Below are positions 45,806 through 54,580 of a stretch of DNA of 64,000 nucleotides, piece after piece. The DNA comes from Caryophanales bacterium UBA4691 (lineage in GTDB: Bacteria > Bacillota_I > Bacilli_A > RFN20 > CAG-826). The stretch lies in the NCBI GenBank assembly GCA_002404865.1, contig DHKP01000009.1:62001-126000 (forward strand). Direction: 5' to 3'. Below the pieces are notes generated by a model, which saw only the letters and a program-made list of their open reading frames with translations, had not been told where the DNA came from and did no database searches. The stretch's first letter is position 1. Each line of letters opens with the position of its first letter. A program made the position numbers and the translations under genes.

Positions 45806-46408
45806 ATGCCAAAACTATTTTATCAAGGTCATGCTTCGATTCGAATCACCACTGATGAAGGGAAAAACATTTTCATCGATCCATATGCAGGGGAAGGGTA
45901 TAAAACCCCTGCGGACTTGGTTCTCATTACTCATGAGCATTATGACCATAATGCGATTCATTTAATCACGTTGACCCCTAGAACCATCGTCATCCGCGCA
46001 AAAGACGCTTTAGAAAACGGTGTTTATCATGAATTTGATGAATATGGCGTTCATATTAAGGCAGTTCCCGCATATAACTCTCACCATAAAAAAGAAGAAT
46101 GCGTTGGGTATTTATTAACGGTGGATGGAGTAAAAATCTACCATGCGGGGGATACGGACTATATTCCCGAAATGAAAGATTTAGTAAAAGAAAATATCGA
46201 TTACGCCTTACTTCCAATCGATGGCTATTATACGATGTCTCCGCAGGATGCCTCTAACGCCTCTATTACGATGAAAGTCAAACATATCATCCCGATTCAT
46301 ATGCATCCAGGAATGGATTTTGATATGAAACAGTGCATGAAAGTAACTGCTCCGATGGCGATGCTAGTTCGTCCGAATGACTTAATCGAACTTAAACACG
46401 AGGAATAA
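45806..46408 (+). CDS. Metallo-beta-lactamase-fold hydrolase (UlaG-like)
   Basis: This 200-residue cytoplasmic protein has the MBL metal motif THEHYDHN near residue 47, the metal-bridging Asp in YHAGDTDYIPE, and a late His in IIPIHMHPG. This is the short single-domain form resembling L-ascorbate-6-phosphate lactonase UlaG and the UPF0173 hydrolases. The substrate is not predictable. GAGGT lies 7 bases before the ATG. The next gene follows after 2 bases. Confidence 0.88.
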   Translation: MPKLFYQGHASIRITTDEGKNIFIDPYAGEGYKTPADLVLITHEHYDHNAIHLITLTPRTIVIRAKDALENGVYHEFDEYGVHIKAVPAYNSHHKKEECVGYLLTVDGVKIYHAGDTDYIPEMKDLVKENIDYALLPIDGYYTMSPQDASNASITMKVKHIIPIHMHPGMDFDMKQCMKVTAPMAMLVRPNDLIELKHEE

Positions 46409-46410
46409 AC

Positions 46411-46854
46411 ATGAAGACGATAAATAAATTGCTTTGGTATTTCCTATATTACGCCTCCTCGACTTTATTCGTGTATTTTGTGTTTCACGCGGGGATGGGG
46501 TTCATTAATCTAGACCCTTCGAATTTGACAATAGATTACGTTGGCAAAAACGCCTTTCTCCCATTCCTATATTCCTCTTTACTTTTAGTTATTATGACAG
46601 TAACTCAAACTCGAATTTTGAAGCAAAACGAGAAAAGAGAAGAATTCATTTATGGATGCTTCAATTTGATATTTTCCTTATTAGAAACCGCGTTAGGGAT
46701 TATTCTTTTGAGTCTAGGGGCAAGTAAGAATTCTCTTCCGTTAAATGTCAGTGCATCCATGATTTTAGGACTTGGAATTATTGAATTAGGATACTCAATT
46801 TTCCTCTTGATTGGACAAGCAAAGAGAGTAGAAGAAAAAGACGTCAATTCTTGA
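46411..46854 (+). CDS. Four-helix integral membrane protein, function unknown
   Basis: This 147-residue protein has four hydrophobic segments (around residues 8-30, 48-66, 85-102 and 112-135) with a short basic loop (RILKQNEKREE) between the second and third. I do not recognise the family. It is co-transcribed with the MBL hydrolase gene (2-base gap). Its last 11 bases overlap the end of the convergent AraC gene, so transcription from the two sides could interfere. Confidence 0.75.
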   Translation: MKTINKLLWYFLYYASSTLFVYFVFHAGMGFINLDPSNLTIDYVGKNAFLPFLYSSLLLVIMTVTQTRILKQNEKREEFIYGCFNLIFSLLETALGIILLSLGASKNSLPLNVSASMILGLGIIELGYSIFLLIGQAKRVEEKDVNS

Positions 46855-47704
46855 AAAAATCTTCCAAAGCCCCAAAAGGATTATCTGACCATTTTGTTAT
46901 AGCGATAGTAGAGAGATATTCTTTGGGTGTTTTATGATAATAACGGTGAAACAATTCCGTAAAATAGCTTGGGGAAGAAAACCCTACTTTTCTAGCAATG
47001 TCTTTGATAGGGGTAGAGGATTCTTTTTCTAGCAATTTTGAAGCTGCATCAAGCCTCTTTTTCAACAAATATTGCGTTGGAGAATCGTGAATCGTATTTT
47101 GAAAAACACGTAAACAAGCCCGTTCACTTAAGGAGGAAGCACTAGCGATTTCTTTTAATGTAAGTGGCTTTTCGTAGTTTTGATTGATGTAAGAAATCAT
47201 CTTCATAATTTGGCCGTCTTTTTTCTTATATTGATTCTTTTTCGTTTCTTTCCGTTTCATTTGTCTAAGGGCGATTAGAAACATTGTCAAAGCACATTGT
47301 TTCGATGTTAACGAATAGAATTCATCTTTTTTAGCAGTTGAATCTTTGATGCTATTCATGGAAGAAACCATCTCTTTGCCTAATGAGGTAGTAATCGGAA
47401 ATAGTAAACTTGAAGCGTAATGACGAGAACAAAAGCTAAGTGCGGGTTGATTATTGTCTAATCCTAATTCGTCTATAGAAAAAGCCAGTGTCTCTAATTC
47501 TAAATCACCCTCTCCATTTATTTGATAAATTGATCTTTCAAATAAAAATGCAACATCACCTTTCTTCAAGGCGATGAGCTCTTTACCTGTGCGGATATTG
47601 ATATCACCTTTTTTATCTAAAATCACTAAGAAATTAGGCGTAGAAATCCACTCCGTTCCTTTCGGAGAATCTTCTGTAATTTTAATTGTGTCAAACTTAA
47701 TCAT
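46844..47704 (-). CDS. AraC-family transcriptional regulator
   Basis: This 286-residue protein has an N-terminal cupin-like sensing region and a C-terminal AraC DNA-binding domain (about residues 170-270) with two helix-turn-helix units: LTLKEIASASSLSERACLRVF and IKDIARKVGFSSPSYFTELFHRYYHKTPKEYL. The second matches the family signature. Members usually activate sugar or virulence genes; the target here is unknown. No ribosome-binding site is obvious. It overlaps the convergent membrane-protein gene by 11 bases. Confidence 0.92.
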   Translation of the reverse strand: MIKFDTIKITEDSPKGTEWISTPNFLVILDKKGDINIRTGKELIALKKGDVAFLFERSIYQINGEGDLELETLAFSIDELGLDNNQPALSFCSRHYASSLLFPITTSLGKEMVSSMNSIKDSTAKKDEFYSLTSKQCALTMFLIALRQMKRKETKKNQYKKKDGQIMKMISYINQNYEKPLTLKEIASASSLSERACLRVFQNTIHDSPTQYLLKKRLDAASKLLEKESSTPIKDIARKVGFSSPSYFTELFHRYYHKTPKEYLSTIAITKWSDNPFGALEDFFKN

Positions 47705-48124
47705 ATGGCGGCTTTGTTATAGTCATTTTAACTCATTTCCTAGTATTTTTCGACGATTAATTTGCTTTAAATGTCGCTTTTACTTTACTTCCAAAAGCGA
47801 AGGACTATTCACCTTATCTTTAGTTCTATTTTAGATATAGCTAATAAGGTGGAAACCGCTCGCCTTTTTGTTTATGAATCAACGATGATATAAATTAGTC
47901 GCTTTCATTTATCGTCGGAAAGTAGCGTGACCCGCCTTCGCTTTTTAGATAGGCGTACAAAATTGTACTTATGCTCTCTTTTATTTAGCTAGACCAGATG
48001 CTCTAATTCGAATATAGAAAGCACATTAGAACATGGGATTCTATTCTTTTTAAAATCTCTATTCAAACGTAGAAAACTATCTAAAAAATAGGTAGAACGA
48101 TATTATTAAAAAGAAAGGTGGTTT
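47705..48124. other. 420-base intergenic region at the edge of accessory DNA
   Basis: No gene is supported. It contains an operator-like inverted repeat GTACAA-AA-TTGTAC (47955-47968), and the last bases before 48125 carry AAAGAAAGG, a ribosome-binding site for the broken KilA-N gene. Confidence 0.4.
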
Positions 48125-48947
48125 ATGAATAAAATTACGATTAAGAACATTGAAATCAGTATCACAGGGATTGGAGATGATGATTTCATTAGTTTGACCG
48201 ATATGGTTAGAGCAAAAAATCCAAAAGAGCCAAAGGACGTTGTGAAAAAACTGGATGAGATTAAGGTCTTCTCTTGAATTTCTTGGTATTTGGGAAACTT
48301 TGAACAACCCAAACTTTAACCGGGTCGAATTCGACCCCCTATTAGCGGAGTTTGGTAAAAACTCGTTTACTATGTCTCCCACTAGGTGAATTAGTGCATT
48401 TAATGCGATTGGGATTAGAACAAAACCAACTAAAAATGGTGGCACCTTTGCTCATCGCGATATTGCTTTCGAGTTTGCTTCATGGATTTCTGCTGAAGTA
48501 AAACTATATATCATCAAAGAATTCCAAAGATTAAAAATTCAGGAGCCAGAACAACTTGAATGGCATGGCAAAAGACTACTGACAAAACTGAATTATTTGA
48601 TTCAAACGGATACTACGAAAGAATTTTTGGTGCCTGTTGAATTATCGAACGAACAAAAAAGTTATATTTACGCGAATGAAGCAGATTTATTGAACGTTGC
48701 CTTATTTGGAAAAACCGCCAGGCAGTGGAGAGATGAAAATATAGACAAAAAAGGAAATGTTAGAGATTACGCCAATACGATAGAGTTAGCAATTTTGAGT
48801 AATCTCGAATACCTAAATTCGATGCTGATATCTCAAAAAGTGTCTCAGAAAGAAAGACTCATACTTCTTAATAAAGAAGCGAATAGAGAAAAAGAATTAT
48901 TCAACAAGAACAGTATTAAACCTATACATAGAATAGAAAAGAAGTAA
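48125..48947 (+). pseudogene. KilA-N domain protein, broken
   Basis: Reading with repair gives a typical phage-type KilA-N protein: DDDFISLTDMVRAKNPKEP, then NWMRLRSSLEFLGIWETLNN, NFNRVEFDPLLAEFGKNSF, GGTFAHRDIAFEFASWIS and LYIIKEFQRL. A C-terminal region follows and ends at 48947. Two lesions are seen. A-run 48245-48250 has one A too many, shifting the frame. A TGA at 48387-48389 stands where the family has Trp. Other Trp codons in the gene are TGG. KilA-N proteins are DNA-binding proteins of phages and mobile elements, so this marks old mobile DNA. Confidence 0.85.
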
Positions 48948-49006
48948 CGACTCGAAATCGATGGGGTTAAACCAATCAATTTGATATGGCAAGAAAGGAA
49001 AAAAAT

Positions 49007-49906
49007 ATGGCGTATAAAGTATTGGGGGATAGAATCAAAAAGATTCGTTTGGATAACAAGATGTCTCAGCAAGAATTCGCAGAGGCCTTGGGCTACACCC
49101 ATAAATCAATGATCAACAAGATTGAAAGCGGATTAACCGACATGTCTTTTGATAAAATCATTAAGTTAATTCTAGAATTTAAAGTAAACGCGAATGAATT
49201 CTTAGATTTATCTGATCAAGAAACTGAAGATTTGATGTCGATGGCGGATAAGGCGGATAAGCCAGACTGGAGAAGGATCCATCCCCTCAAATCAAAAGAC
49301 GAAAGCGTGGTTTATGTTAAGCCGACATTAATCAGCTGCCCAAACATCAAAGTAGGGGAATATACATATTTTGATGGTCAAAACTTTCAAAATCATGTCA
49401 CCCATCATTATGACTTTATTGGTGACAAGTTAATTATCGGCAAGTTCTGCCAAATCGGTAGAGGGGTTGAGTTCATTATGAATGGCGCTAATCATCAAAT
49501 GAATAGCGCCTCCACCTATCCCTTTTATATATTCAAAGGCTGGAAACAAGACCCACCTTTAAAGGTAGATTTACCGTATAAAGGGGATACGGTTATTGGG
49601 AATGATGTATGGATTGGCCAAAACGTCACATTCTTACCCGGAGTCCATGTGGGCGATGGATGCATTATTGGCGCTAATGCTGTGGTGGCTTCTGACATCT
49701 CTCCCTATTCAGTGGTGGTAGGCAATCCCGCTAAAGCAATTAGAAAACGCTTTGATGATGAAATGATTACACTTTTAGAAAAACTAGAGTGGTGGAACAA
49801 AACGCCAAATCAAATTCAAAAGATACTCCCTATCCTTTCTAGCGGTGACATTGAATATGCTAGGGATGAAATCAAACGCATCATAGGCGGAGACGAGACT
49901 TTGTAA
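49007..49906 (+). CDS. XRE helix-turn-helix fused to Vat/CatB-type acetyltransferase
   Basis: The 299-residue protein has two parts. Residues 1-~70 are an XRE (Cro/C1-type) helix-turn-helix (LGDRIKKIRLDNKMSQQEF and IESGLTDMSFDKIIKL). Residues ~90-285 are a left-handed beta-helix acetyltransferase of the xenobiotic type (Vat streptogramin A and CatB chloramphenicol acetyltransferases), with the diagnostic MNGANHQMNSASTYPF including the presumed catalytic His, then VWIGQNVTFLPGVHVGDG and VVVGNPAKAIRKRF. Acetyl-CoA-dependent modification of a small molecule is likely, although drug specificity cannot be read from sequence. I start at ATG 49007, with AAAGGA 7 bases upstream. Confidence 0.85.
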   Translation: MAYKVLGDRIKKIRLDNKMSQQEFAEALGYTHKSMINKIESGLTDMSFDKIIKLILEFKVNANEFLDLSDQETEDLMSMADKADKPDWRRIHPLKSKDESVVYVKPTLISCPNIKVGEYTYFDGQNFQNHVTHHYDFIGDKLIIGKFCQIGRGVEFIMNGANHQMNSASTYPFYIFKGWKQDPPLKVDLPYKGDTVIGNDVWIGQNVTFLPGVHVGDGCIIGANAVVASDISPYSVVVGNPAKAIRKRFDDEMITLLEKLEWWNKTPNQIQKILPILSSGDIEYARDEIKRIIGGDETL

Positions 49907-50099
49907 GAACGCCTTTTCACTTTAACGCAATATGTTTTGTGCGTTAGTTGCTTTGTACTGCTTTTGAAAACAAAAATATTTGAAGAATTTTATTGTTCGT
50001 CGGCTGTCTCAAATCGGATTAGCGACTTCTTTTGTGCAAAGCTAGCAAATGCGATATCTTTTTATAGAGGCACCACTATAGGGATTCAAAAAGGTAGGT

Positions 50100-50750
50100 T
50101 AGATTTCAAATATGCTAAGAAAGGGCGCTTTTATCGAGTGCTGCTTGTCCCGACTCATACGAAACTGAATGACCTTGGCTGTATATTCGTCGAGGCGCTT
50201 AAAGGAGTAATGGAGCACTGTTTCTGATTCAAAAAGGAAAGACACATCGTTTGAACCAGCTGCTTTTTTGACAATTCTGTTTACATGAATTTTATACCAT
50301 CGAAGATTTAGGTGAAAAATTTGTTTTCATTTATGATACGGGCGAAGGCTGGGATTTTGATTGCAAGGTGTATAAAAAGAGTGTCTTTTTAGATACGAAA
50401 GATACTACGGTTCTTCTTGAAGGCGCTGGTCAAGGCATCTACTAGGATAATATCGGCACTCTCTATGCTTATCTATAAGGGGACATTCCTCACGATTTTA
50501 ATGATGAAGATGATGAACACGGCATTTATAAGCCATGGAACGTTTTTGTTGATAAATATAGTGAATTCGACGACCCCTTAGATATTGAAAAAGAAAATGG
50601 TGCCTTGAATGATGTAGTTGGTCGCACGATAAAGAAATACGCAAAGAACGAAAAAAGATTTATTAAAGAAAATGGAATGAACATGTTGGATTATAAAGAA
50701 AAGCCCAAAAGAAGACCTCGTCAGCACGATTTTTTGACATTTGACGCATA
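50100..50750 (+). pseudogene. Plasmid pRiA4b ORF-3-like protein, broken
   Basis: Two pieces of this family can be read. The N-terminal piece KKGRFYRVLLVPTHTKLNDL ends in a TGA at 50225-50227. The second piece, in another frame, reads FVFIYDTGEGWDFDCKVYK and a Lys-rich tail to about 50750, with in-frame TAG (50443-50445) and TAA (50476-50478). At least one frameshift and three stops make it non-functional. The family is found on plasmids and near transposons. The preceding bases 49907-50099 contain nothing recognisable. Confidence 0.7.
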
Positions 50751-50775
50751 ATTCCTCGTTCCGTAAACCCTTTTT

Positions 50776-50791
50776 GCAATAGAGCGCAATT
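50776..50791. repeat. Direct repeat, downstream copy
   Basis: The 16-base string GCAATAGAGCGCAATT is identical to 52295-52310. The two copies bracket the AlbA_2 regulator gene. Confidence 0.75.
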
Positions 50792-50795
50792 GAAT

Positions 50796-52247
50796 TTATG
50801 CCCAATAAGGAATATAAGCGGAGTCTTTTTTATCCGATCCATTTGTCTTTTTGATAATTCCTTCTGAAACTGCTTGGAAAAGAAGGCGACTGATTTGATA
50901 TTTCGCTCTCTCGCCTAAGCCGAATCGCTCACGAATCGAAGAATTGGTTGCTAGGGTCGATGATAGATAAGCCAAAACAACATGATCATATATCGCCTTT
51001 TGTTTTTCACTTGTGAGCAATTGATCAAAACTTTTCGCAAAGAATAGTATCACCCTGACTCCACTTGGCGTCTGTTCAACCTTCATTGGGGGAAGGTGTT
51101 CTTTTTCTAATGAGGCGACGATTTTGTCGAATCCGCTTCCGGCCGTATCTCCAATGTTGATACGTCTCAAAAATGAAGCCATTTTTTCATTACGTGGTTT
51201 TGGTGAAGAATCAATTAGACGATCGAGAGGTACATCGAGACTCCCAGGGTTAGAAAATTCGACGCGATTGGGAAAAACTTCGACTAAGGGCCCACCTGTG
51301 GAAAGCAAGTCCTGGTGGATGAGCGCATTTCCTAGCGCCTCACGAATAGCAATAGGGGGGAGAGAGTATTGATTGTGCCTTATTCCTTGAATGAACGTGT
51401 CCGCTTTTTGAATGAGAGCCATGATTTGAGCGAACGCTTTCTCAAATGAGGAAACATATCCTTCGTTGAATTCGTATTTCCCCATGGTTTCAAGCCGGTC
51501 AATGGTGTTGTAGCGGACGATGCGGATTAATTTGTTTTCTAAACCCGCAAACGAAAAAAGATTTTCCCCGAATAGTAATGCCCCATATGCGGTAATGGAA
51601 TAAAATTCCTTTTCTCGCTCGAGGATGAATCCTTCTCTAGTGAAAGAAGAGAGCCACTCTTCTTCTCTATTGGGAAGCGGGACGTTCAAGGATGAATAAT
51701 AAGACTTCATCATCAGTTCTTCTTCTACTTGTTGCTTGCTTAATTCCGACAAAACAACCCTTTTCTCCGGGCTGGTATCTTCAAGTTTTTGCCATAACTC
51801 TTTTTCAAGAAGCGGATATTCCTTGATATTCTTTTTGTTTGTTCCAACTCGGCAATAGGCTTGCTTCTTAAATGTCGTCGCGAAATGCGTCGCTGCCGGA
51901 ATTCTAAGAACGAGTACGTGATGTCCCTCAATTTCTAGCTCGTAATCCTCTAATGCAAACGAAGGTGTCAACAGGTTTTTCCAGTATGCCAATATTTCTT
52001 GGCCACCTTTTTTCCAGTTTTTAAAAGATAACGTAGTTCCAACAAATTGATGCGTTTTATCACTCACTCCCCAAATTAAGTACCCAAACGGGACTCCATT
52101 AAGAAGAGCCATGTTCGATAAAGCGGAGATATATTCGCCCATTTCATCAGGGTCTCCATTATTTTCTTTAAATTCGATATAAGGGGATTCTCCTTCCGCT
52201 TTAACGATGCCTTGAACGATGTATGTTATAGAGAAAATGTCTTGCAT
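50796..52247 (-). CDS. AlbA_2/Schlafen-type ATP-binding regulator
   Basis: This 483-residue protein has an N-terminal AlbA_2 (Schlafen-like, DUF4062-associated) domain (YIEFKENNGDPDEMGEYISA, FGYLIWGVSDKTHQFVG) and a central HATPase_c_4-type region (PIAIREALGNALIHQD, then IDSSPKPRNEKMASFLRRI and GDTAGSGFDKI). A C-terminal winged helix follows. Such proteins are annotated as transcriptional regulators or ATP-dependent helicase-like factors, often in mobile or defence DNA. The start at 52247 is supported by GGAGG 9 bases upstream. GCGCAATT repeats cover its promoter region, and a 16-base direct repeat flanks the gene. Confidence 0.85.
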   Translation of the reverse strand: MQDIFSITYIVQGIVKAEGESPYIEFKENNGDPDEMGEYISALSNMALLNGVPFGYLIWGVSDKTHQFVGTTLSFKNWKKGGQEILAYWKNLLTPSFALEDYELEIEGHHVLVLRIPAATHFATTFKKQAYCRVGTNKKNIKEYPLLEKELWQKLEDTSPEKRVVLSELSKQQVEEELMMKSYYSSLNVPLPNREEEWLSSFTREGFILEREKEFYSITAYGALLFGENLFSFAGLENKLIRIVRYNTIDRLETMGKYEFNEGYVSSFEKAFAQIMALIQKADTFIQGIRHNQYSLPPIAIREALGNALIHQDLLSTGGPLVEVFPNRVEFSNPGSLDVPLDRLIDSSPKPRNEKMASFLRRINIGDTAGSGFDKIVASLEKEHLPPMKVEQTPSGVRVILFFAKSFDQLLTSEKQKAIYDHVVLAYLSSTLATNSSIRERFGLGERAKYQISRLLFQAVSEGIIKKTNGSDKKDSAYIPYWA

Positions 52248-52281
52248 CTTGTTGCCTCCGATGATGACAATTTTAATCGAA

Positions 52282-52320
52282 ACGCAATAATAGCGCAATA
52301 GAGCGCAATTAAGCGCAATT
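52282..52320. repeat. Four helically phased octamer repeats in front of the AlbA_2 gene
   Basis: ACGCAATA (52282-52289), GCGCAATA (52293-52300), GCGCAATT (52303-52310) and GCGCAATT (52313-52320) start 11, 10 and 10 bases apart, so all face the same side of the helix. A further GCGCAATT is at 52379-52386. They lie 35-75 bases before the AlbA_2 start and look like an operator array. Confidence 0.75.
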
Positions 52321-52596
52321 AAAAAACATTCGATAAATAGCCAATTTCCAATTTTTACCTGCTAGATTTTGCAAACGTGCGCAATTAAAAAATGAGTTTC
52401 TATGATGAAAACATTTTCCCAAAAGAGATGCTTATGTCTAGAGTAAGTAGGCCGCTATTGCTAGTTCCATGCGAACTACGAAATGAAAAAACAAAGGTTT
52501 AGCAAAAAAGAAACTTGTCTTTTTAAAGCGTGAATTCATTGTTCTAGACGGAGAGATCCCACTAGTCGATAGGGGAGTTTCTTCCTCATTTTTAGA
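52321..52596. other. AT-rich spacer before rpmE
   Basis: No gene is seen. It contains the outlying GCGCAATT copy at 52379-52386 and otherwise nothing recognisable. Confidence 0.4.
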
Positions 52597-52625
52597 TTGC
52601 AACCCTTAAGGGTTTTTCGTATTAT
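52597..52625 (+). promoter_or_regulatory. Promoter of rpmE, with a palindromic spacer
   Basis: TTGCAA (52597-52602) and TATTAT (52620-52625) are 17 bases apart. The spacer contains most of the palindrome AACCCTTAAGGGTT (52601-52614), which could be an operator or, less likely, a small terminator. A small leader hairpin (TGCGG/CCGTA, ~52645-52660) lies before the ribosome-binding site, where L31 leaders are found in other Firmicutes. Confidence 0.5.
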
Positions 52626-52679
52626 ATTCCGCGTATCTCTCTGTGCGGCAATGACCGTACGGCGAAAGGAGTAAAGAAT

Positions 52680-52907
52680 ATGAAGAAAGACATCCATCCA
52701 GAGTATCATGAGTGCACCGTCACCTGCGTCAGCTGTGGCGCAACATTCAAGACCGGATCCACTTTGAAAGAAATCAAAGTTGATACCTGCTCTAATTGCC
52801 ACCCATTCTACACTGGTAAGCAACGTTTCGTCGCTGCTGATGGCCGCGTTGACAAGTTCAATAAAAAACTTCAAAAAGCGCAGCAAGCCAAAGCCGAAAC
52901 CAAATAA
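52680..52907 (+). CDS. rpmE: 50S ribosomal protein L31 (zinc form)
   Basis: The 75-residue protein starts [20 protein letters not shown] and has the zinc-type cysteine pairs C-V-S-C and C-S-N-C with the HPFYTGKQ block, which distinguishes RpmE from the zinc-free RpmE2. AAAGGAG precedes the ATG. It is a single gene between its own promoter and a terminator. Confidence 0.97.
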   Translation: MKKDIHPEYHECTVTCVSCGATFKTGSTLKEIKVDTCSNCHPFYTGKQRFVAADGRVDKFNKKLQKAQQAKAETK

Positions 52908-52934
52908 CACGTTATCATTAATCATGATAAAATT

Positions 52935-52962
52935 AAGCCGCGTAAATCGCGGCTTTCTTTTT
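52935..52962 (+). terminator. Terminator of rpmE
   Basis: AAGCCGCG (52935-52942) pairs with CGCGGCTT (52948-52955) and is followed by a T-rich tail. A separate perfect inverted repeat TTATCAT/ATGATAA just upstream (about 52912-52930) could be an operator. Confidence 0.9.
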
Positions 52963-52972
52963 GGAGCATCTT

Positions 52973-54580
52973 ATGAGCAAGAAATTTTACATCACGACCC
53001 CTATTTATTACCCAAGCGCTCGCCCTCATTTAGGACACGCTTATTGCACAACCATTTGCGATATCATCGCTAGGGGAAAAAGAATGCGTGGCTTTGACAC
53101 GTATTTCCTTACTGGTCTAGATGAACACGGCGAAAAGATTCAAAAGAACGCCGAGGCAGCAGGAATCACGCCACAACAATTTGTGGATAATGTGGCGAAG
53201 ACTTTCACAAATCTTTGGTCGCTTCTTCACATCTCAAATGACGACTTTATCAGAACGACTCAGCCACGCCACTATTTGACGGTCCAAAAGATTTTCCAAA
53301 AGATGCAAGAAGATAATGACGTTTATCTTTCTAGCTATAGTGGATGGTACTGCGTTCACGAAGAGACCTACTGGACGGAAACGCAAGTCGGGGAGAATCA
53401 TATTTGCCCTGAATGCGGGCGTCCAGTTGAGAAAAAAGAAGAGCCAGCTTATTTCTTTAAATGTTCAAAATATGTTGATGACTTACTTTCTTTTTATGAT
53501 TCCAACCCGAAATTCATCACGCCCGAAGGCCGCAAAGCGGAAATGGTGAATAACTTCATTAAGCCTGGCTTAACGGACTTATGCGTGTCTCGCACGACCT
53601 TCACTTGGGGAATCCCGGTACTTGGGAGCGAGAATCATGTTGTTTATGTTTGGCTTGACGCTTTAACTAACTACATCACCGCGTTAGGCTATCTTCAAAG
53701 TGATGATAGCAAGTTCCAAAAATTCTGGAACGATCCTGAAACAGAGATTGTTCACGTGATTGGTGCCGATATCACTCGTTTCCACACGATTTATTGGCCG
53801 ATGTTCCTTAAAGCCCTTCATTTGCGTGAACCAAATCGAGTGTTTGTGCATGGTCTTCTTATGATGAAGGACGGCAAAATGAGCAAGAGCAAAGGGAATG
53901 TTGTCTATGTTGAACCTCTTGTCGAACGATATGGCGTTGATGCGGTGCGTTATTTCTTGGTGAGAAACGTCATCTTCGGAATGGATGGGAAATTCACTCC
54001 AGAAGATTTCGTGGAGGCCATTAATGTTGATTTGGCCAATAACCTTGGGAATCTTCTCAATCGTACGGTTTCCATGATTGAGAAATATTACGATGGAGTC
54101 GTTCCAAATTATGAAGGAGATGTCACGGATTTAGATAAGGACCTTCATGAAGCGGCTTTAAAGACGATCGCCACGTATGAAATATTGTCCGACGACCTTA
54201 AAGTCACTGAAGCCTATGCCTCGGTGATGGAGCTTGTGAGCAAAGCGAATAAATACATTCAAGATAGCGCTCCCTGGGCTTTAGCGAAAGATCCATCGAA
54301 AAAGAAAGAACTCGCTAGCTGCATGAATCATCTTGCCAATGTTATTTTCTTAGCGGGTATGCTTTTGTCCCCGATCCTTGTGACGAAATCCGCGAAAATC
54401 TTTGATCAATTGGGAGTTCCTTCCGAGTTACGCAACTACGAATCCGCGAAGAAATTCGGCATTATCTCAGGCACGACAGTGGAGAAAGGGGAACAATTAT
54501 TCCCTCGTCTAAACGAAGCGGAAGAAATCGAATACATTAAAGGCTTGATGGCCGCTCCAAAAGAAAAGGCCGCTGCCTAA
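52973..54580 (+). CDS. metG: Methionyl-tRNA synthetase
   Basis: This class I synthetase charges tRNA-Met. Its motifs are HLGH (class I HIGH) at about residue 20 and GKMSKSKGN near residue 300. The zinc-knuckle region has CPECGRPVEKK, but the first cysteine pair is reduced (YCVHEETYW), a variant also seen in one-knuckle enzymes. The 535-residue protein lacks the C-terminal dimerisation (Trbp111-like) domain. I start at ATG 52973, with GGAG 7 bases before; a TTG at 52961 is less likely. It overlaps the next gene by one base. Confidence 0.97.
   Translation: MSKKFYITTPIYYPSARPHLGHAYCTTICDIIARGKRMRGFDTYFLTGLDEHGEKIQKNAEAAGITPQQFVDNVAKTFTNLWSLLHISNDDFIRTTQPRHYLTVQKIFQKMQEDNDVYLSSYSGWYCVHEETYWTETQVGENHICPECGRPVEKKEEPAYFFKCSKYVDDLLSFYDSNPKFITPEGRKAEMVNNFIKPGLTDLCVSRTTFTWGIPVLGSENHVVYVWLDALTNYITALGYLQSDDSKFQKFWNDPETEIVHVIGADITRFHTIYWPMFLKALHLREPNRVFVHGLLMMKDGKMSKSKGNVVYVEPLVERYGVDAVRYFLVRNVIFGMDGKFTPEDFVEAINVDLANNLGNLLNRTVSMIEKYYDGVVPNYEGDVTDLDKDLHEAALKTIATYEILSDDLKVTEAYASVMELVSKANKYIQDSAPWALAKDPSKKKELASCMNHLANVIFLAGMLLSPILVTKSAKIFDQLGVPSELRNYESAKKFGIISGTTVEKGEQLFPRLNEAEEIEYIKGLMAAPKEKAAA

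Noticed and set aside
48387..48389. In-frame TGA where KilA-N proteins have Trp, suggesting the TGA=Trp code of Mollicutes
   Set aside because: All long intact genes in the window use TGG for Trp and end normally. The same gene also has a frameshift, so a point mutation in a pseudogene is simpler.
49937..50227. 96-residue ORF as an independent gene
   Set aside because: Its C-terminal part is the N-terminal piece of the broken pRiA4b ORF-3-like gene and its N-terminal part is unrelated, so it is a fragment and not a gene.
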